DNA of 64,000 bases from BMS3ABIN04 sp964553325 (GCA_964553325.1 CAZKKI010000069.1:1-64000), one strand, 5' to 3'; shown: positions 24,149 through 33,050, numbered from the stretch's first letter. Notes: generated from the letters alone by a model not told the origin. Translations and numbers: made by a program.

Positions 24149-26683
24149 ATGAAATTAAGCAAAAAAGAAGTTTTCACCGACTACATTTACTTAAAGTACG
24201 ATTTAAAGTTTTTTATTTTATTTCTATTACTAAATTTTTTGTTAATACCGAATCTTTATTCTCAAATATCCGAATGTATGGAATGCCACGGTGATGCAAA
24301 TTTAACAATGCCACGGAACGGTAAAATTGTATCGTTATATGTTAATTTGTACGAATATAAGAATTCGGCTCACGGAAAATTAGATTGCAACGAATGCCAT
24401 ACAAATTTCGACCCGCAAGATATTCCGCACAAACCCGGAAAAGATATTTATAGAGTAAACTGCGCTTCGTGCCACGAAGAACAGACTGCACAATCGGAAA
24501 ACGATATACACCACAGATTGGTCGATGTAGTTAAAGATCCTCCTACATGTGTAACTTGCCACGGAATACACGATACGAAAGCCATTCAGGATATTCCGGA
24601 TAAATCCCAAGAATACTGTGCCGATTGTCATGAAAACAACATGCTTCTTGCATATCCTTACCATATAACAAAGACCGAAGCAGAGACAAACTGCAGCGAA
24701 TGCCACGATAGCGAAATAATGCACTCCGACCTTGACTTTTCGGTACACCAAAACTTATACTGCACCGATTGTCATGTTTGTCCCGAAGACGATAAAAGTT
24801 TTTTTAATAAGGTAACAACAGAAAATCCCGATCTAACCGCAACCAACTGTATTCCTTGCCACACTTCGGAATTCAAGGAACACAAAACAAGCATACACGG
24901 CTTGGCAATTCAAAAAGGCGATCCGGATGCGGCGGCTTGCTGGGATTGCCACGGCGGTCACGATATTCTTGCCATTAACGATAGAGAAAGTCCCGTATAT
25001 GTTACCAACATCACCAAAACATGCGGTTCATGTCATGCAGATACAACATTTCAAAAAGAACATCTTATCCCGATCGTCGATCCGGTTAAAACTTATGCGC
25101 AATCGGTACACGGGAAATTGCACGAAGAAGGAGCTGTAAACGTACCAACTTGCGTTACATGTCACGGAATACACGATATAAAAAATGTTGTACAACCCGG
25201 TTCAAGGATTTCACCGTTTAACCTGCCTAATGCATGCGAAGATTGTCATCCGAAGGAAACAAAAGAATATAAAGAATCAATACATTGGACGTACGCTTTG
25301 AAAGGATTCCGCTTTTCGCCGGTCTGTAACGATTGTCACAACGAACACGGTATTCAAGCGATTACCGGTCCGGAAAGCAGGGCGGAAGCTAGAAAAATTC
25401 AAGAAGAAACTTGTATGACTTGCCATCAAAGTAAAATGCTTGCCGATAAAGTCGGATTTCATGCCGACGAACCGCATACTTATCACGATAGTTACCACGG
25501 CTTGGCGGTAATGCGCGGCGACGAAGATGCGGCTATGTGTGTTGATTGTCATGAAGTTCATAAAATTTTACCTAAAAAAAATCCCGAATCTTCGGTAAAC
25601 GAAGCAAACGTGAAAATGACTTGTCAGAAATGTCATGAAGACGCCACGCAAACATTTGCCGAAAGCTATTCCCATCACGATATAACAATAGAAAGCAAAT
25701 TCGTTGAAGGACTTATTAAAAACATTTATTTCTGGTTGATTGTTGCCGTGATTGGAGGAATGGTTTTGCACAATTTGATAATTTACATTTACGAAGTGAG
25801 ACGAAAGAAGAAACACATTAAATCTTCCCCAACTATTCCGCGATTTACCAAAAATGAAGTTGTACAACATATTTTACTTTTAACATCTTTTATAACGCTG
25901 GCTATTACGGGATTTGCATTGAAATACCCGAACAGTTGGTGGAGCGAAGGACTTGCAGCTTTGGGGCTAACGGAAACTTTAAGACAATATGTTCACAGAA
26001 CTTCAGCTGTAATTATGGGAACAACCGGATTTTATCATATTCTGTACTTAATTTTTACAAAAAGAGGGCGCACAGTTTTAGCGGCTCTTTTGCCTAAGTT
26101 CAAAGATTTAAATCAAGCAGTACAAAACATAGCTTACTATCTGCACCTTACAAAATCCAAACCGGAATTCGACGAATACGACTATACCGAAAAAGCCGAA
26201 TATTGGGCTCTTATTTGGGGAACGCTGGTAATGGGTGCCACCGGATTCATTCTTTGGTTCCCCACTTCCGTTGGCGAATGGGCACCGATCTGGTTAATTA
26301 AAGTAAGCGAAATAATTCATTTTTACGAAGCAATACTTGCAACGCTCGCAATTTTGGTTTGGCATTGGTTCTTTGTGATCTTCCATCCGAAAGAATATCC
26401 GATGAGTTTAACTTGGACGGACGGGCAAATGACCGTTCACGATTATAAACATCATCATCCCGAGCATTTTAAATTTGTTTTAAAAGAATGGATTGAATAC
26501 AAAACCAATTTAAAAGAATACCAACACTTGGATATAGACACCCAATTATTTATCGAAAATTTGAAAAAACGGGGTTATGACCCCGATAAAGTTTTCTTGG
26601 AAGAGCTTAAAGCGGATATAAATTTAAGAAAATGGCTCGACGAAACTTTTGAGGGTGTTAATTTGGAAAAAATTATGAGTTAG
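24149..26683 (+). CDS. 16-heme cytochrome c fused to cytochrome b (CbcL-like)
   Basis: 844 residues. An N-terminal signal or anchor (about 20-38), 16 CXXCH motifs between residues 43 and about 490, then a cytochrome b module with about five helices (505-770) and candidate heme b His in VVQHILLLT, YVHRTSAVI, FYHILYL, IIHFYEAIL and VWHWFFVIFH. The final 70 residues are soluble and charged. The fusion of a multiheme c domain to an FdnI/HydC-like b domain is the layout of Geobacter CbcL, a menaquinol-cytochrome oxidoreductase for low-potential metal reduction; CbcL has fewer c-hemes (nine). The b domain is paralogous to the preceding gene. Ribosome site AAAGGA. Inner-membrane location inferred. 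Confidence 0.9.
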   Translation: MKLSKKEVFTDYIYLKYDLKFFILFLLLNFLLIPNLYSQISECMECHGDANLTMPRNGKIVSLYVNLYEYKNSAHGKLDCNECHTNFDPQDIPHKPGKDIYRVNCASCHEEQTAQSENDIHHRLVDVVKDPPTCVTCHGIHDTKAIQDIPDKSQEYCADCHENNMLLAYPYHITKTEAETNCSECHDSEIMHSDLDFSVHQNLYCTDCHVCPEDDKSFFNKVTTENPDLTATNCIPCHTSEFKEHKTSIHGLAIQKGDPDAAACWDCHGGHDILAINDRESPVYVTNITKTCGSCHADTTFQKEHLIPIVDPVKTYAQSVHGKLHEEGAVNVPTCVTCHGIHDIKNVVQPGSRISPFNLPNACEDCHPKETKEYKESIHWTYALKGFRFSPVCNDCHNEHGIQAITGPESRAEARKIQEETCMTCHQSKMLADKVGFHADEPHTYHDSYHGLAVMRGDEDAAMCVDCHEVHKILPKKNPESSVNEANVKMTCQKCHEDATQTFAESYSHHDITIESKFVEGLIKNIYFWLIVAVIGGMVLHNLIIYIYEVRRKKKHIKSSPTIPRFTKNEVVQHILLLTSFITLAITGFALKYPNSWWSEGLAALGLTETLRQYVHRTSAVIMGTTGFYHILYLIFTKRGRTVLAALLPKFKDLNQAVQNIAYYLHLTKSKPEFDEYDYTEKAEYWALIWGTLVMGATGFILWFPTSVGEWAPIWLIKVSEIIHFYEAILATLAILVWHWFFVIFHPKEYPMSLTWTDGQMTVHDYKHHHPEHFKFVLKEWIEYKTNLKEYQHLDIDTQLFIENLKKRGYDPDKVFLEELKADINLRKWLDETFEGVNLEKIMS

Positions 26684-26690
26684 AAAACTA

Positions 26691-26719
26691 TTGCCAAAAA
26701 GATTTTTAAAGCGTATATT
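26691..26719 (+). promoter_or_regulatory. Candidate sigma-70-type promoter for the tetraheme gene
   Basis: TTGCCA (26691-26696), 17 bases, then TATATT (26714-26719), in the 100-base gap after the fused cytochrome. Motif match only. Confidence 0.4.
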
Positions 26720-26783
26720 TAATTAGGATATTCAAGACCTATTTATATTAATTTACAGATATAAAAATTTGCGGAGGGTAACA

Positions 26784-27341
26784 ATGAGAGCGAAATATCC
26801 TTTAGTTTTTTTCTTCCTTGCAATCCTTTCCATATCATTTCTATTAAATGCTCAAGAAAAACAGCGTACGTACGTAGGAGCGAGAAAATGCAAAACATGC
26901 CACAAAAAAGAAAAAGTTGGTAATCAATTTAAAGCATGGAAAGAAAGTAAACATGCGGAAGCCTACAAAACCTTGCTAACTGAAAAGGCAGATTCAATTT
27001 CCTTAAGCATAGATAATAAAAAAGCCGTTGAAAATGAAAATTGTTTAAAATGCCACGTTACCGCCTACGACGTTGATAAATCGCTTCTCGGCAAAAAATT
27101 CAAAATTGAAGACGGCGTACAATGCGAATCGTGTCATGGTGCCGGTGGCGATTATAAAAAGAAAAAGATAATGAAAGATCACGATCTTGCGGTAGCCAAC
27201 GGTCTGGTCGAATATAAAGATGAAAGCGAAATCGAAGAACAGTGTAAAACATGCCATAATGAAGATAGTCCGACTTACAAAGAATTTGTTTTCAAAGAAC
27301 GCTGGGAAGATATAAAACATCCTATTCCCGAAAAAAAATAA
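26784..27341 (+). CDS. Tetraheme cytochrome, c554-like (first copy)
   Basis: 185 residues from the ATG at 26784, set by a GGAGGG ribosome site. Signal peptide about 1-23. Four CXXCH motifs (CKTCH, CLKCH, CESCH, CKTCH) in the pattern of the cytochrome c554 family: YVGARKCKTCHKKE, FKAWKESKHAEAY, EDGVQCESCHGAGGDY and CKTCHNEDSPTYKEF. Family members shuttle electrons in the periplasm or coordinate a small substrate. It is followed 130 bases later by a close paralogue (27471-28061), a tandem duplication. Likely a soluble carrier between inner-membrane cytochromes and the outer-membrane conduit. Confidence 0.87.
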   Translation: MRAKYPLVFFFLAILSISFLLNAQEKQRTYVGARKCKTCHKKEKVGNQFKAWKESKHAEAYKTLLTEKADSISLSIDNKKAVENENCLKCHVTAYDVDKSLLGKKFKIEDGVQCESCHGAGGDYKKKKIMKDHDLAVANGLVEYKDESEIEEQCKTCHNEDSPTYKEFVFKERWEDIKHPIPEKK

Positions 27342-27390
27342 TTTTGGTTATCCTGTAAACGATTGTGTGTTAATCAAGATTTTATAAAAA

Positions 27391-27418
27391 TTATTGTAGC
27401 GTGCTTTTAGAATATACT
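27391..27418 (+). promoter_or_regulatory. Candidate sigma-70-type promoter for the second tetraheme/conduit operon
   Basis: TTATTG (27391-27396), 16 bases, TATACT (27413-27418), 52 bases before the ATG at 27471. It may drive the tetraheme, porin and conduit cytochrome genes and EBP2, which follow with short gaps. Confidence 0.4.
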
Positions 27419-27470
27419 TTAAATGTTATTTAAATCATTAGAACTCGTTTTAGTAAAACGGGGAGGAAAT

Positions 27471-28061
27471 ATGCCCACAAAAACCATCTTGTCGGTTGGA
27501 TTTGTCATCTCCCTTTTTTTGTTAATTGGATTTTCCTCTTATTCCACAAGTGATTATGCTGTCCGCAAATACGTCGGGACAAAAAAATGTAAAAAATGTC
27601 ATAAATCCGAAAAACAAGGGAAGCAATATCAAATATGGGCGGAAAGCATCCATGCCCTGGCATACGAAGCATTACAGTCGGAAGAAGCCGATCAAATTTG
27701 TAAAGAACTCGGTTACGGTGATAAAGCCGTAGAAGCAAAAGAATGCTTACGCTGCCACGCCAGCGGTTGGGAAGTCGATAAAGAAATGTGGGGACCGAAA
27801 TTCAGAATTGAAGACGGTGTTCAATGCGAAACTTGCCACGGTGCCGGAGGTGATTTTACTAAATTGAAAATCATGAAAAATTTCGAACTGGCAAAAGAGA
27901 AAGGTTTAATCGACTTAAGAAATAACGTGGAAGAATTCTGCCAGAATTGTCACAATCCGGATAGCCCAACGTTTGCAGGATTTAATTTCGAGGAAATGTG
28001 GGCAAAAATAGAACACCCGTTACCGTTCAGACAAAAGAAAAAAAATACGGAAGAGAAATGA
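27471..28061 (+). CDS. Tetraheme cytochrome, c554-like (second copy)
   Basis: 196 residues from the ATG at 27471 with a very strong GGGGAGGAAAT ribosome site; an upstream in-frame ATG at 27423 would spoil the signal peptide (MPTKTILSVGFVISLFLLIG). Four CXXCH motifs (CKKCH, CLRCH, CETCH, CQNCH) in the same order as in the first copy, with shared YVGTKKCKKCH, EDGVQCETCHGAGGDF and CHNPDSPTF segments. It overlaps the porin gene by 4 bases (ATGA), whereas the first copy does not, so this copy seems tied to the conduit. Periplasmic shuttle role inferred. Confidence 0.87.
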   Translation: MPTKTILSVGFVISLFLLIGFSSYSTSDYAVRKYVGTKKCKKCHKSEKQGKQYQIWAESIHALAYEALQSEEADQICKELGYGDKAVEAKECLRCHASGWEVDKEMWGPKFRIEDGVQCETCHGAGGDFTKLKIMKNFELAKEKGLIDLRNNVEEFCQNCHNPDSPTFAGFNFEEMWAKIEHPLPFRQKKKNTEEK

Positions 28062-29338
28062 AGCCACTACTTTATTTTTTCGGATTTATTTTATTACTCG
28101 TCAGCACTGCAAATCCGCAAAACATAAAAGGCAGAATCACTTCATCGCTTTATGCCTTTGAAAGATACAGTGCAATCGAATCGTCCGATCAATATTTACG
28201 GGCTTTTCAAACATTGAATTTGAACGTCAGCAAAAATGCTTTTTCATTTAAAACACGCATCAACTTCGAAAGTGATGTAATCAACCCGTTGGATCGAGAT
28301 CCGAAACTGCGATTCTACAATTTGTACTTCGAAGCTAAAAATATTTACGATGTAGCTACAATTAAAGTAGGCAGACAACCATTGTACAACAGTATTGCCG
28401 GCGGACTTTTCGACGGAGTTAATCTTAAAGTAAAGTATAACGGTTTCAGATTAATAGGATATTTCGGCGGAAATGTTGCTCCCTATCAGAAATTGGAATT
28501 CACCGACGACCTTTTTAACGACTACATTGCCGGGGGAAAATTAACCGTTACCGAAATTAAAAATCTCAAATTCGAATTAAGTTATATCGATAAAAATTTT
28601 AAACCCGTCGAATATTCGGCGCTTCGACTTGATGAAAATTTCAACCCGATAGAAATTTTAATACAGAAAAAATCGAATCAGTTCCGCTTTGCTTCTGCCA
28701 CACTTTCGTATAATTTGAAAAATGTTTTCAGTGTGAACACTAAGCTGGATTACGATTTGAATTTTGAAACAACCTCCAAATTCATGATTTCGGCGCGATA
28801 CCGGCAAATTAAAAATTTAGGAATTTCACTATTCTACAATTTCAGAGAACCTCGAATCCGGTACAATTCCATTTTCGCGGTTTTCAATTTCGGCAATACA
28901 CAAGAAATCGAAGGTGGGCTCGATTACAAAATCGACGATAAATTTACGGTATTCGGTAAATTCGGAAACGTTACTTACAAAGACGATAATTCGCAGCGCT
29001 TGACCTTGGGAGTTAATTCTAATTTTGGAAGTTTAAGTTACCGGAAAACTTTCGGATATGCGGGCGAATTGGATGCCGTATCGATTTACACGGCACGTAC
29101 TTTCTTAAACGGTTTTGTTACTCCTTCGATAGGTTTAGCTTATACTTCCTATAAACTTTCGCCGGATGCGGAAACGAACAAAATAATTTCGTTTTTGGGT
29201 GGAGTTAACGTAAGACCTTGGAAACTATGGTCATTCGATTTACAAGGACAGTACTTCAATAATAAAATTTATAAAAACGACTTGAGATTGTTTTTCAAAA
29301 TCAATTATTGGTTTAATACAAACTTAAATTTATTGTGA
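28058..29338 (+). CDS. Outer-membrane beta-barrel, candidate porin of a porin-cytochrome conduit
   Basis: 426 residues with a signal peptide (1-20, ending STANPQ) and many amphipathic beta-strands rich in aromatic residues (FSFKTRINFES, FRLIGYFGGNV, SLSYRKTFGYAGELDAVSI, WNTNLNLL-like end). The start overlaps the stop of the tetraheme gene (ATGA). It is followed 1 base later by a 13/14-heme cytochrome and then by a lipoprotein cytochrome. The order porin, periplasmic multiheme, outer-membrane multiheme is that of porin-cytochrome complexes such as Geobacter Omb-Oma-Omc, although no sequence-level match to OmbB can be claimed. A KVGRQPLYNS-type segment resembles the one in the barrel protein at 310-1464. 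Confidence 0.75.
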   Translation: MKPLLYFFGFILLLVSTANPQNIKGRITSSLYAFERYSAIESSDQYLRAFQTLNLNVSKNAFSFKTRINFESDVINPLDRDPKLRFYNLYFEAKNIYDVATIKVGRQPLYNSIAGGLFDGVNLKVKYNGFRLIGYFGGNVAPYQKLEFTDDLFNDYIAGGKLTVTEIKNLKFELSYIDKNFKPVEYSALRLDENFNPIEILIQKKSNQFRFASATLSYNLKNVFSVNTKLDYDLNFETTSKFMISARYRQIKNLGISLFYNFREPRIRYNSIFAVFNFGNTQEIEGGLDYKIDDKFTVFGKFGNVTYKDDNSQRLTLGVNSNFGSLSYRKTFGYAGELDAVSIYTARTFLNGFVTPSIGLAYTSYKLSPDAETNKIISFLGGVNVRPWKLWSFDLQGQYFNNKIYKNDLRLFFKINYWFNTNLNLL

Positions 29339-29339
29339 T

Positions 29340-30533
29340 ATGAAAGCAAAACACTTTTACCCGTTTTACATTCTTCTCATCGTTGTTTTCACAACTTTCG
29401 CTCTCCAACAAGATGAAAAGAATAATAAAATCATAAAATTTTCGCACGGTTACCACTTAACCGAAGTGGGGGCGGAATGTTCGGATTGCCACGGCACGGT
29501 ATGGGAAAGTGAAAATATGCTGGACAGACTTTTACCGACCGAAGAAACATGTGCCGAGTGCCACGACATCGAGGATAAGGAAGAATGCAGCGTTTGCCAT
29601 TATGAAAATGTTGAACGATTATTAATCCCAACGAAACCGACTTTGTACTTCAACCACAAACTGCATATGAATGAAAAATTGGAATGCGAATCATGTCATA
29701 AGGGTTTGGACGAAATCAATTACAGTTTCGAGTCGCCGGAACTTTTACCTGAAATGGAAAGTTGCTTTGCAGAGTGTCACGGCGAAAACTCTGTTGCCGA
29801 TAATACTTGCCAGACTTGTCATATATCAACCATCGCACTTATTCCCGGAAATCACAAAGAAGTTGATTTTATTGATAATCACAAATTCATATCCGACGAC
29901 CCGGGTGAAAACTGCGTAATGTGCCACACAAATTCGTTTTGTGAATCGTGTCATATATCAACAAATGCGATCGTGGAAATAAATTCCGCATCCGATTTTT
30001 ATACGCCGTACTCTCCGCACAATTACATCGATAATGCAAAAAAACAACAAATTATAAGAGTGCACGATTTAAATTACGTTTACACTCACGGAATAGATGC
30101 AAAAGGTAAAGAAACCGAGTGTTTAACATGCCACCAAGAAGAAATGTTTTGTGTCGAATGTCATAATTCCCAAGCGGAAGATTTTGCTTTAAGCGGTTTT
30201 GTTCCGCTCTCGCATTCAAAACCCGATTTTACAACAATCGGTGTAGGAAGCGGCGGAGGTGAACACGCAATTTTAGCAAAAAGAGATATCGAAAGTTGTG
30301 CTTCGTGCCACGACACCGAAGGCGCCGATCCCTCTTGTATTTTGTGTCATTCGGATCCGGATGGAATCAAAGGTACAAATCCTAAAACCCATGAAGTAAA
30401 TTATATGCGCAATGTAAACGGCGATTGGCACACTTCGGAAAGCGCAGTGTGTTACGAATGCCATACGGATTTCAACGCAAGACCAAACGGTCAAACTGGC
30501 ATCGGTTTCTGCGGTTATTGTCATTTCAAATAG
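29340..30533 (+). CDS. Multiheme cytochrome (13 CXXCH plus one CX3CH), conduit component
   Basis: 397 residues with an N-terminal signal segment (about 1-22). Thirteen CXXCH motifs by count, and one CX3CH (CFAECH) that may bind a fourteenth heme. It starts 1 base after the porin gene. No lipobox, so it is probably soluble in the periplasm or inside the barrel, the Oma/MtrA-like position of a trans-outer-membrane conduit. The segment between the seventh and eighth hemes (about residues 212-258) is heme-free and may be a small domain. Family not recognised. Confidence 0.87.
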   Translation: MKAKHFYPFYILLIVVFTTFALQQDEKNNKIIKFSHGYHLTEVGAECSDCHGTVWESENMLDRLLPTEETCAECHDIEDKEECSVCHYENVERLLIPTKPTLYFNHKLHMNEKLECESCHKGLDEINYSFESPELLPEMESCFAECHGENSVADNTCQTCHISTIALIPGNHKEVDFIDNHKFISDDPGENCVMCHTNSFCESCHISTNAIVEINSASDFYTPYSPHNYIDNAKKQQIIRVHDLNYVYTHGIDAKGKETECLTCHQEEMFCVECHNSQAEDFALSGFVPLSHSKPDFTTIGVGSGGGEHAILAKRDIESCASCHDTEGADPSCILCHSDPDGIKGTNPKTHEVNYMRNVNGDWHTSESAVCYECHTDFNARPNGQTGIGFCGYCHFK

Positions 30534-30556
30534 AAGATTAAAACGGTGTGAGTAAA

Positions 30557-31432
30557 ATGAAAAGTTTATCAAAATATTTGTCCGTTTTCTTTCTAACAAT
30601 TTTCGTGTTGTCATCATGTAGCAAATTGGAAGATGAAATTTCTTCACCGGTTAAACCGAGCGGAGTTCACCCCGAAGGTTTCGGAAAACCCGGCAATGTA
30701 AATTTTCATTCCGTTTGGTTCAAAGAAAACAATTGGGAGTTAAAATTTTGCAGACAATGCCATGCGGCAAATTATGCCGGCGGTACCGCTGGCGTAAGCT
30801 GTTTAACTTGTCATACCGAATCTTCCGGACCGGAAGCATGTAATACTTGTCATGGAGATTTTTCTGACCCCGAACGTATTTCACCGCCGCGGGATTTATC
30901 GGGAAATATCGAAACCGCAGCTCGTGGGGTGGGTTCGCATGCGGCACACGTTTACGAAAACGATTTAAGAGAAAATATAGGTTGTTACGAATGTCATCCG
31001 AGCGAAACGGGTAGCAACGAAAAATATGTTTATGCACACGTCGGGAATCCTCCGGCCGACATAGTGTTCGGGGATTTTTCCTCGCAAAACGATGTTCCGA
31101 ATTACGATTTCGACAATTTGACTTGTTCGGATGTGTATTGCCACGGGAATTTCGAATTCAAAAAAGAAGACTCGGAATTCCGATGGATTTACGCCGACTC
31201 TTTAATTCAAGGTGAAAACTTCACACCGGTTTGGAATAAAGTTGACGATACTCAAGCTGCATGCGGAACTTGTCACATGCTTCCTCCCCGCGGTCACTTA
31301 AACGCCGGTGCCGATCCGACTGCATCCACTTGCGGTTTTTCGGGCTGCCATGCCGGAATTGTAAATGCTGAAGGTGAAATTATCGACAAAGGTCTTCACA
31401 TAAACGGGGAACCAAACGGCGGATTGAAGTAG
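30557..31432 (+). CDS. Outer-membrane lipoprotein cytochrome with CXXCH and CX4CH motifs
   Basis: 291 residues from the ATG at 30557; a GTG at 30548 would add three residues. Lipoprotein signal with lipobox LSSC (Cys about 20). Five CXXCH (CRQCH, CLTCH, CNTCH, CYECH, CGTCH) and two CX4CH motifs (CSDVYCH, CGFSGCH). The CX4CH/CXXCH mixture with D-x-x-C-S-D-V-Y-C-H-G is the signature of the Geobacter-type 'CxxxxCH/CxxCH' cytochromes found on the outer membrane. It is the third gene of the porin-cytochrome set and 31 bases before EBP2. Likely exposed on the outer membrane as the terminal conduit heme protein. Confidence 0.86.
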   Translation: MKSLSKYLSVFFLTIFVLSSCSKLEDEISSPVKPSGVHPEGFGKPGNVNFHSVWFKENNWELKFCRQCHAANYAGGTAGVSCLTCHTESSGPEACNTCHGDFSDPERISPPRDLSGNIETAARGVGSHAAHVYENDLRENIGCYECHPSETGSNEKYVYAHVGNPPADIVFGDFSSQNDVPNYDFDNLTCSDVYCHGNFEFKKEDSEFRWIYADSLIQGENFTPVWNKVDDTQAACGTCHMLPPRGHLNAGADPTASTCGFSGCHAGIVNAEGEIIDKGLHINGEPNGGLK

Positions 31433-31463
31433 TCTAAAATATAAACAATGCGACTTTTTTAAA

Positions 31464-32801
31464 ATGAACATAGACGATAAATTAAAAGATCATATTCTCG
31501 AATCGATCGGCGAGGGAGTTTTCACTGTCGATAAAAATTTCCGCATAAATTTTTTCAACAAAGCCGCCGAAAAAATCACGGGTTTTAAACGCAACGAAGT
31601 TCTAGGTAAATTCTGCAAACGTGTTTTCCGTTCAAAATTATGCTTCACCGATTGTCCTATTGCGTTAGCTCTAAAATCAGAAAAAACAATATATGATTTT
31701 GAATCGCAGATCCTCACAAAAGATTCCGTGCCAAAACCAATCAAACTTAATTCTGCGGTTCTTTATAACGAAAAACATGAGCCTAACGGAGGAATTATTA
31801 CATTCAGAGATATTTCCGAATTGGCTTCACTTAAAAAAAGTCTGCGCAAGGAAACACAGTTTTGCGGTATGGTTGGGCACAGTAAACAAATGCGGGAAAT
31901 TTTCGAATTAATCGAAGAAATATCCGAATCGGATGCACCGGTTTTGGTATACGGCGAATCGGGTACAGGCAAAGAAATGATAGTTAATGCCATTCAAGCG
32001 AAAAGTCAGCGAAAAGATAAACCTTTTATAAAAATCAACTGTTCCGTTTTCCCCGAAAATTTATTGGCAAGCGAATTATTCGGACATGTTAAAGGAGCCT
32101 TCACCGATGCGATTAAAGACAGAATAGGAAGATTCGAACTTGCAAACACAGGCACAATATTTTTAGATGAAGTTGCGGAAATGCCATTACAAATGCAGCT
32201 GCAGCTTTTAAGAGTTCTGCAAGAAGGCTCTTTCGAACGCGTGGGCGAATCGATTACAAGAAAGGTGGACGTAAGAGTTTTAGCCGCTACAAATATCGAT
32301 ATTCAAGAAGCACTTAGAAAGGGAACGTTCAGAGAAGATTTATTTTACCGCTTAAGCGTCATACCGATTGAAGTTCCTCCCTTACGCGAACGGATGGACG
32401 ATTTGATTCCACTTGTTAAGCATTTTCTGAATAAATTTTCTTTAATGTATAAAAAGGAAATAACCGAAATTGAAGATGCAGCATTGGATTTATTGCTTCA
32501 ATACGATTGGCCGGGAAATATTCGCGAATTGGAAAATGTTTTGGAATATGCTTTTGTAAGAAGCAACAACACAAATACAATTACCGCATCGAAATTGCCG
32601 GCGGTATTAACAAGTAAAAACGGCACCGTATTCGGTTTACGAGAAAAACATTCCTTTATGGAAAGCGGGGGAGAAGAAGCAAAACTTTTGGCTTTACTAG
32701 AAAAGCATAAATGGAATAAATCCGCCGTGGCCAAAGAGCTCGGAATCGGCAGAACAACATTGTGGAGAAAACTTAAAAAATTAAACTTGCACAACATATA
32801 A
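31464..32801 (+). CDS. Sigma-54-dependent activator with three-cysteine PAS domain (EBP2)
   Basis: 445 residues, same plan as EBP1: PAS (about 8-118) with Cys51, Cys60 and Cys64 at the same spacing (C-x8-C-x3-C), AAA+ domain (about 133-370; GESGTGKE, GAFTDA, GTIFLDEVAEMP) and a Fis-type helix-turn-helix (SAVAKELGIGRTTLWRKLKK). No receiver domain. It is probably co-transcribed with the conduit genes upstream and is followed by its own putative enhancer repeats (32847-32873) and a -24/-12 promoter (32996-33011) for the 33051-38503 operon. The shared cysteines suggest that both activators sense redox state or an iron-sulfur or metal ligand. Confidence 0.92.
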   Translation: MNIDDKLKDHILESIGEGVFTVDKNFRINFFNKAAEKITGFKRNEVLGKFCKRVFRSKLCFTDCPIALALKSEKTIYDFESQILTKDSVPKPIKLNSAVLYNEKHEPNGGIITFRDISELASLKKSLRKETQFCGMVGHSKQMREIFELIEEISESDAPVLVYGESGTGKEMIVNAIQAKSQRKDKPFIKINCSVFPENLLASELFGHVKGAFTDAIKDRIGRFELANTGTIFLDEVAEMPLQMQLQLLRVLQEGSFERVGESITRKVDVRVLAATNIDIQEALRKGTFREDLFYRLSVIPIEVPPLRERMDDLIPLVKHFLNKFSLMYKKEITEIEDAALDLLLQYDWPGNIRELENVLEYAFVRSNNTNTITASKLPAVLTSKNGTVFGLREKHSFMESGGEEAKLLALLEKHKWNKSAVAKELGIGRTTLWRKLKKLNLHNI

Positions 32802-32846
32802 ATTCAAAACTCACTTCCTCATTTCCAAACATACCAAGCGTTTCAA

Positions 32847-32873
32847 TTGTTTCCTGTTGGAACAAATTGTTTC
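32847..32873. promoter_or_regulatory. Upstream activating sequence, TTGTTTC half-sites (EBP2)
   Basis: TTGTTTC (32847-32853), GGAACAA (32859-32865) and TTGTTTC (32867-32873) form two overlapping inverted repeats, 120-150 bases before the -24/-12 promoter and 46 bases after the EBP2 stop codon. The half-site differs from that of EBP1. Confidence 0.5.
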
Positions 32874-32995
32874 AGTTTATTTAACTAATTGAATTATAAT
32901 CGATTATAAAAATCGATTTGTGGTCTTATAGTTTTAGCGAAACACCCCGTTTCACTACCCCCTTCTAAAATCATCTTTTTTCCAAAGAAAAGTTC

Positions 32996-33011
32996 TGGCA
33001 CTAATATTGAA
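32996..33011 (+). promoter_or_regulatory. Sigma-54-like -24/-12 promoter
   Basis: TGGCACTAATATTGAA fits the -24 box (TGGCAC) perfectly; the -12 box reads TTGA where TTGC is usual. 39 bases before the ATG at 33051. It would drive the lipoprotein cytochrome, rhodanese, TPR and T9SS cytochrome genes. Confidence 0.6.
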
Positions 33012-33050
33012 AATATAGGATATAAGAATCCATTAATCCAAGGAATAACC

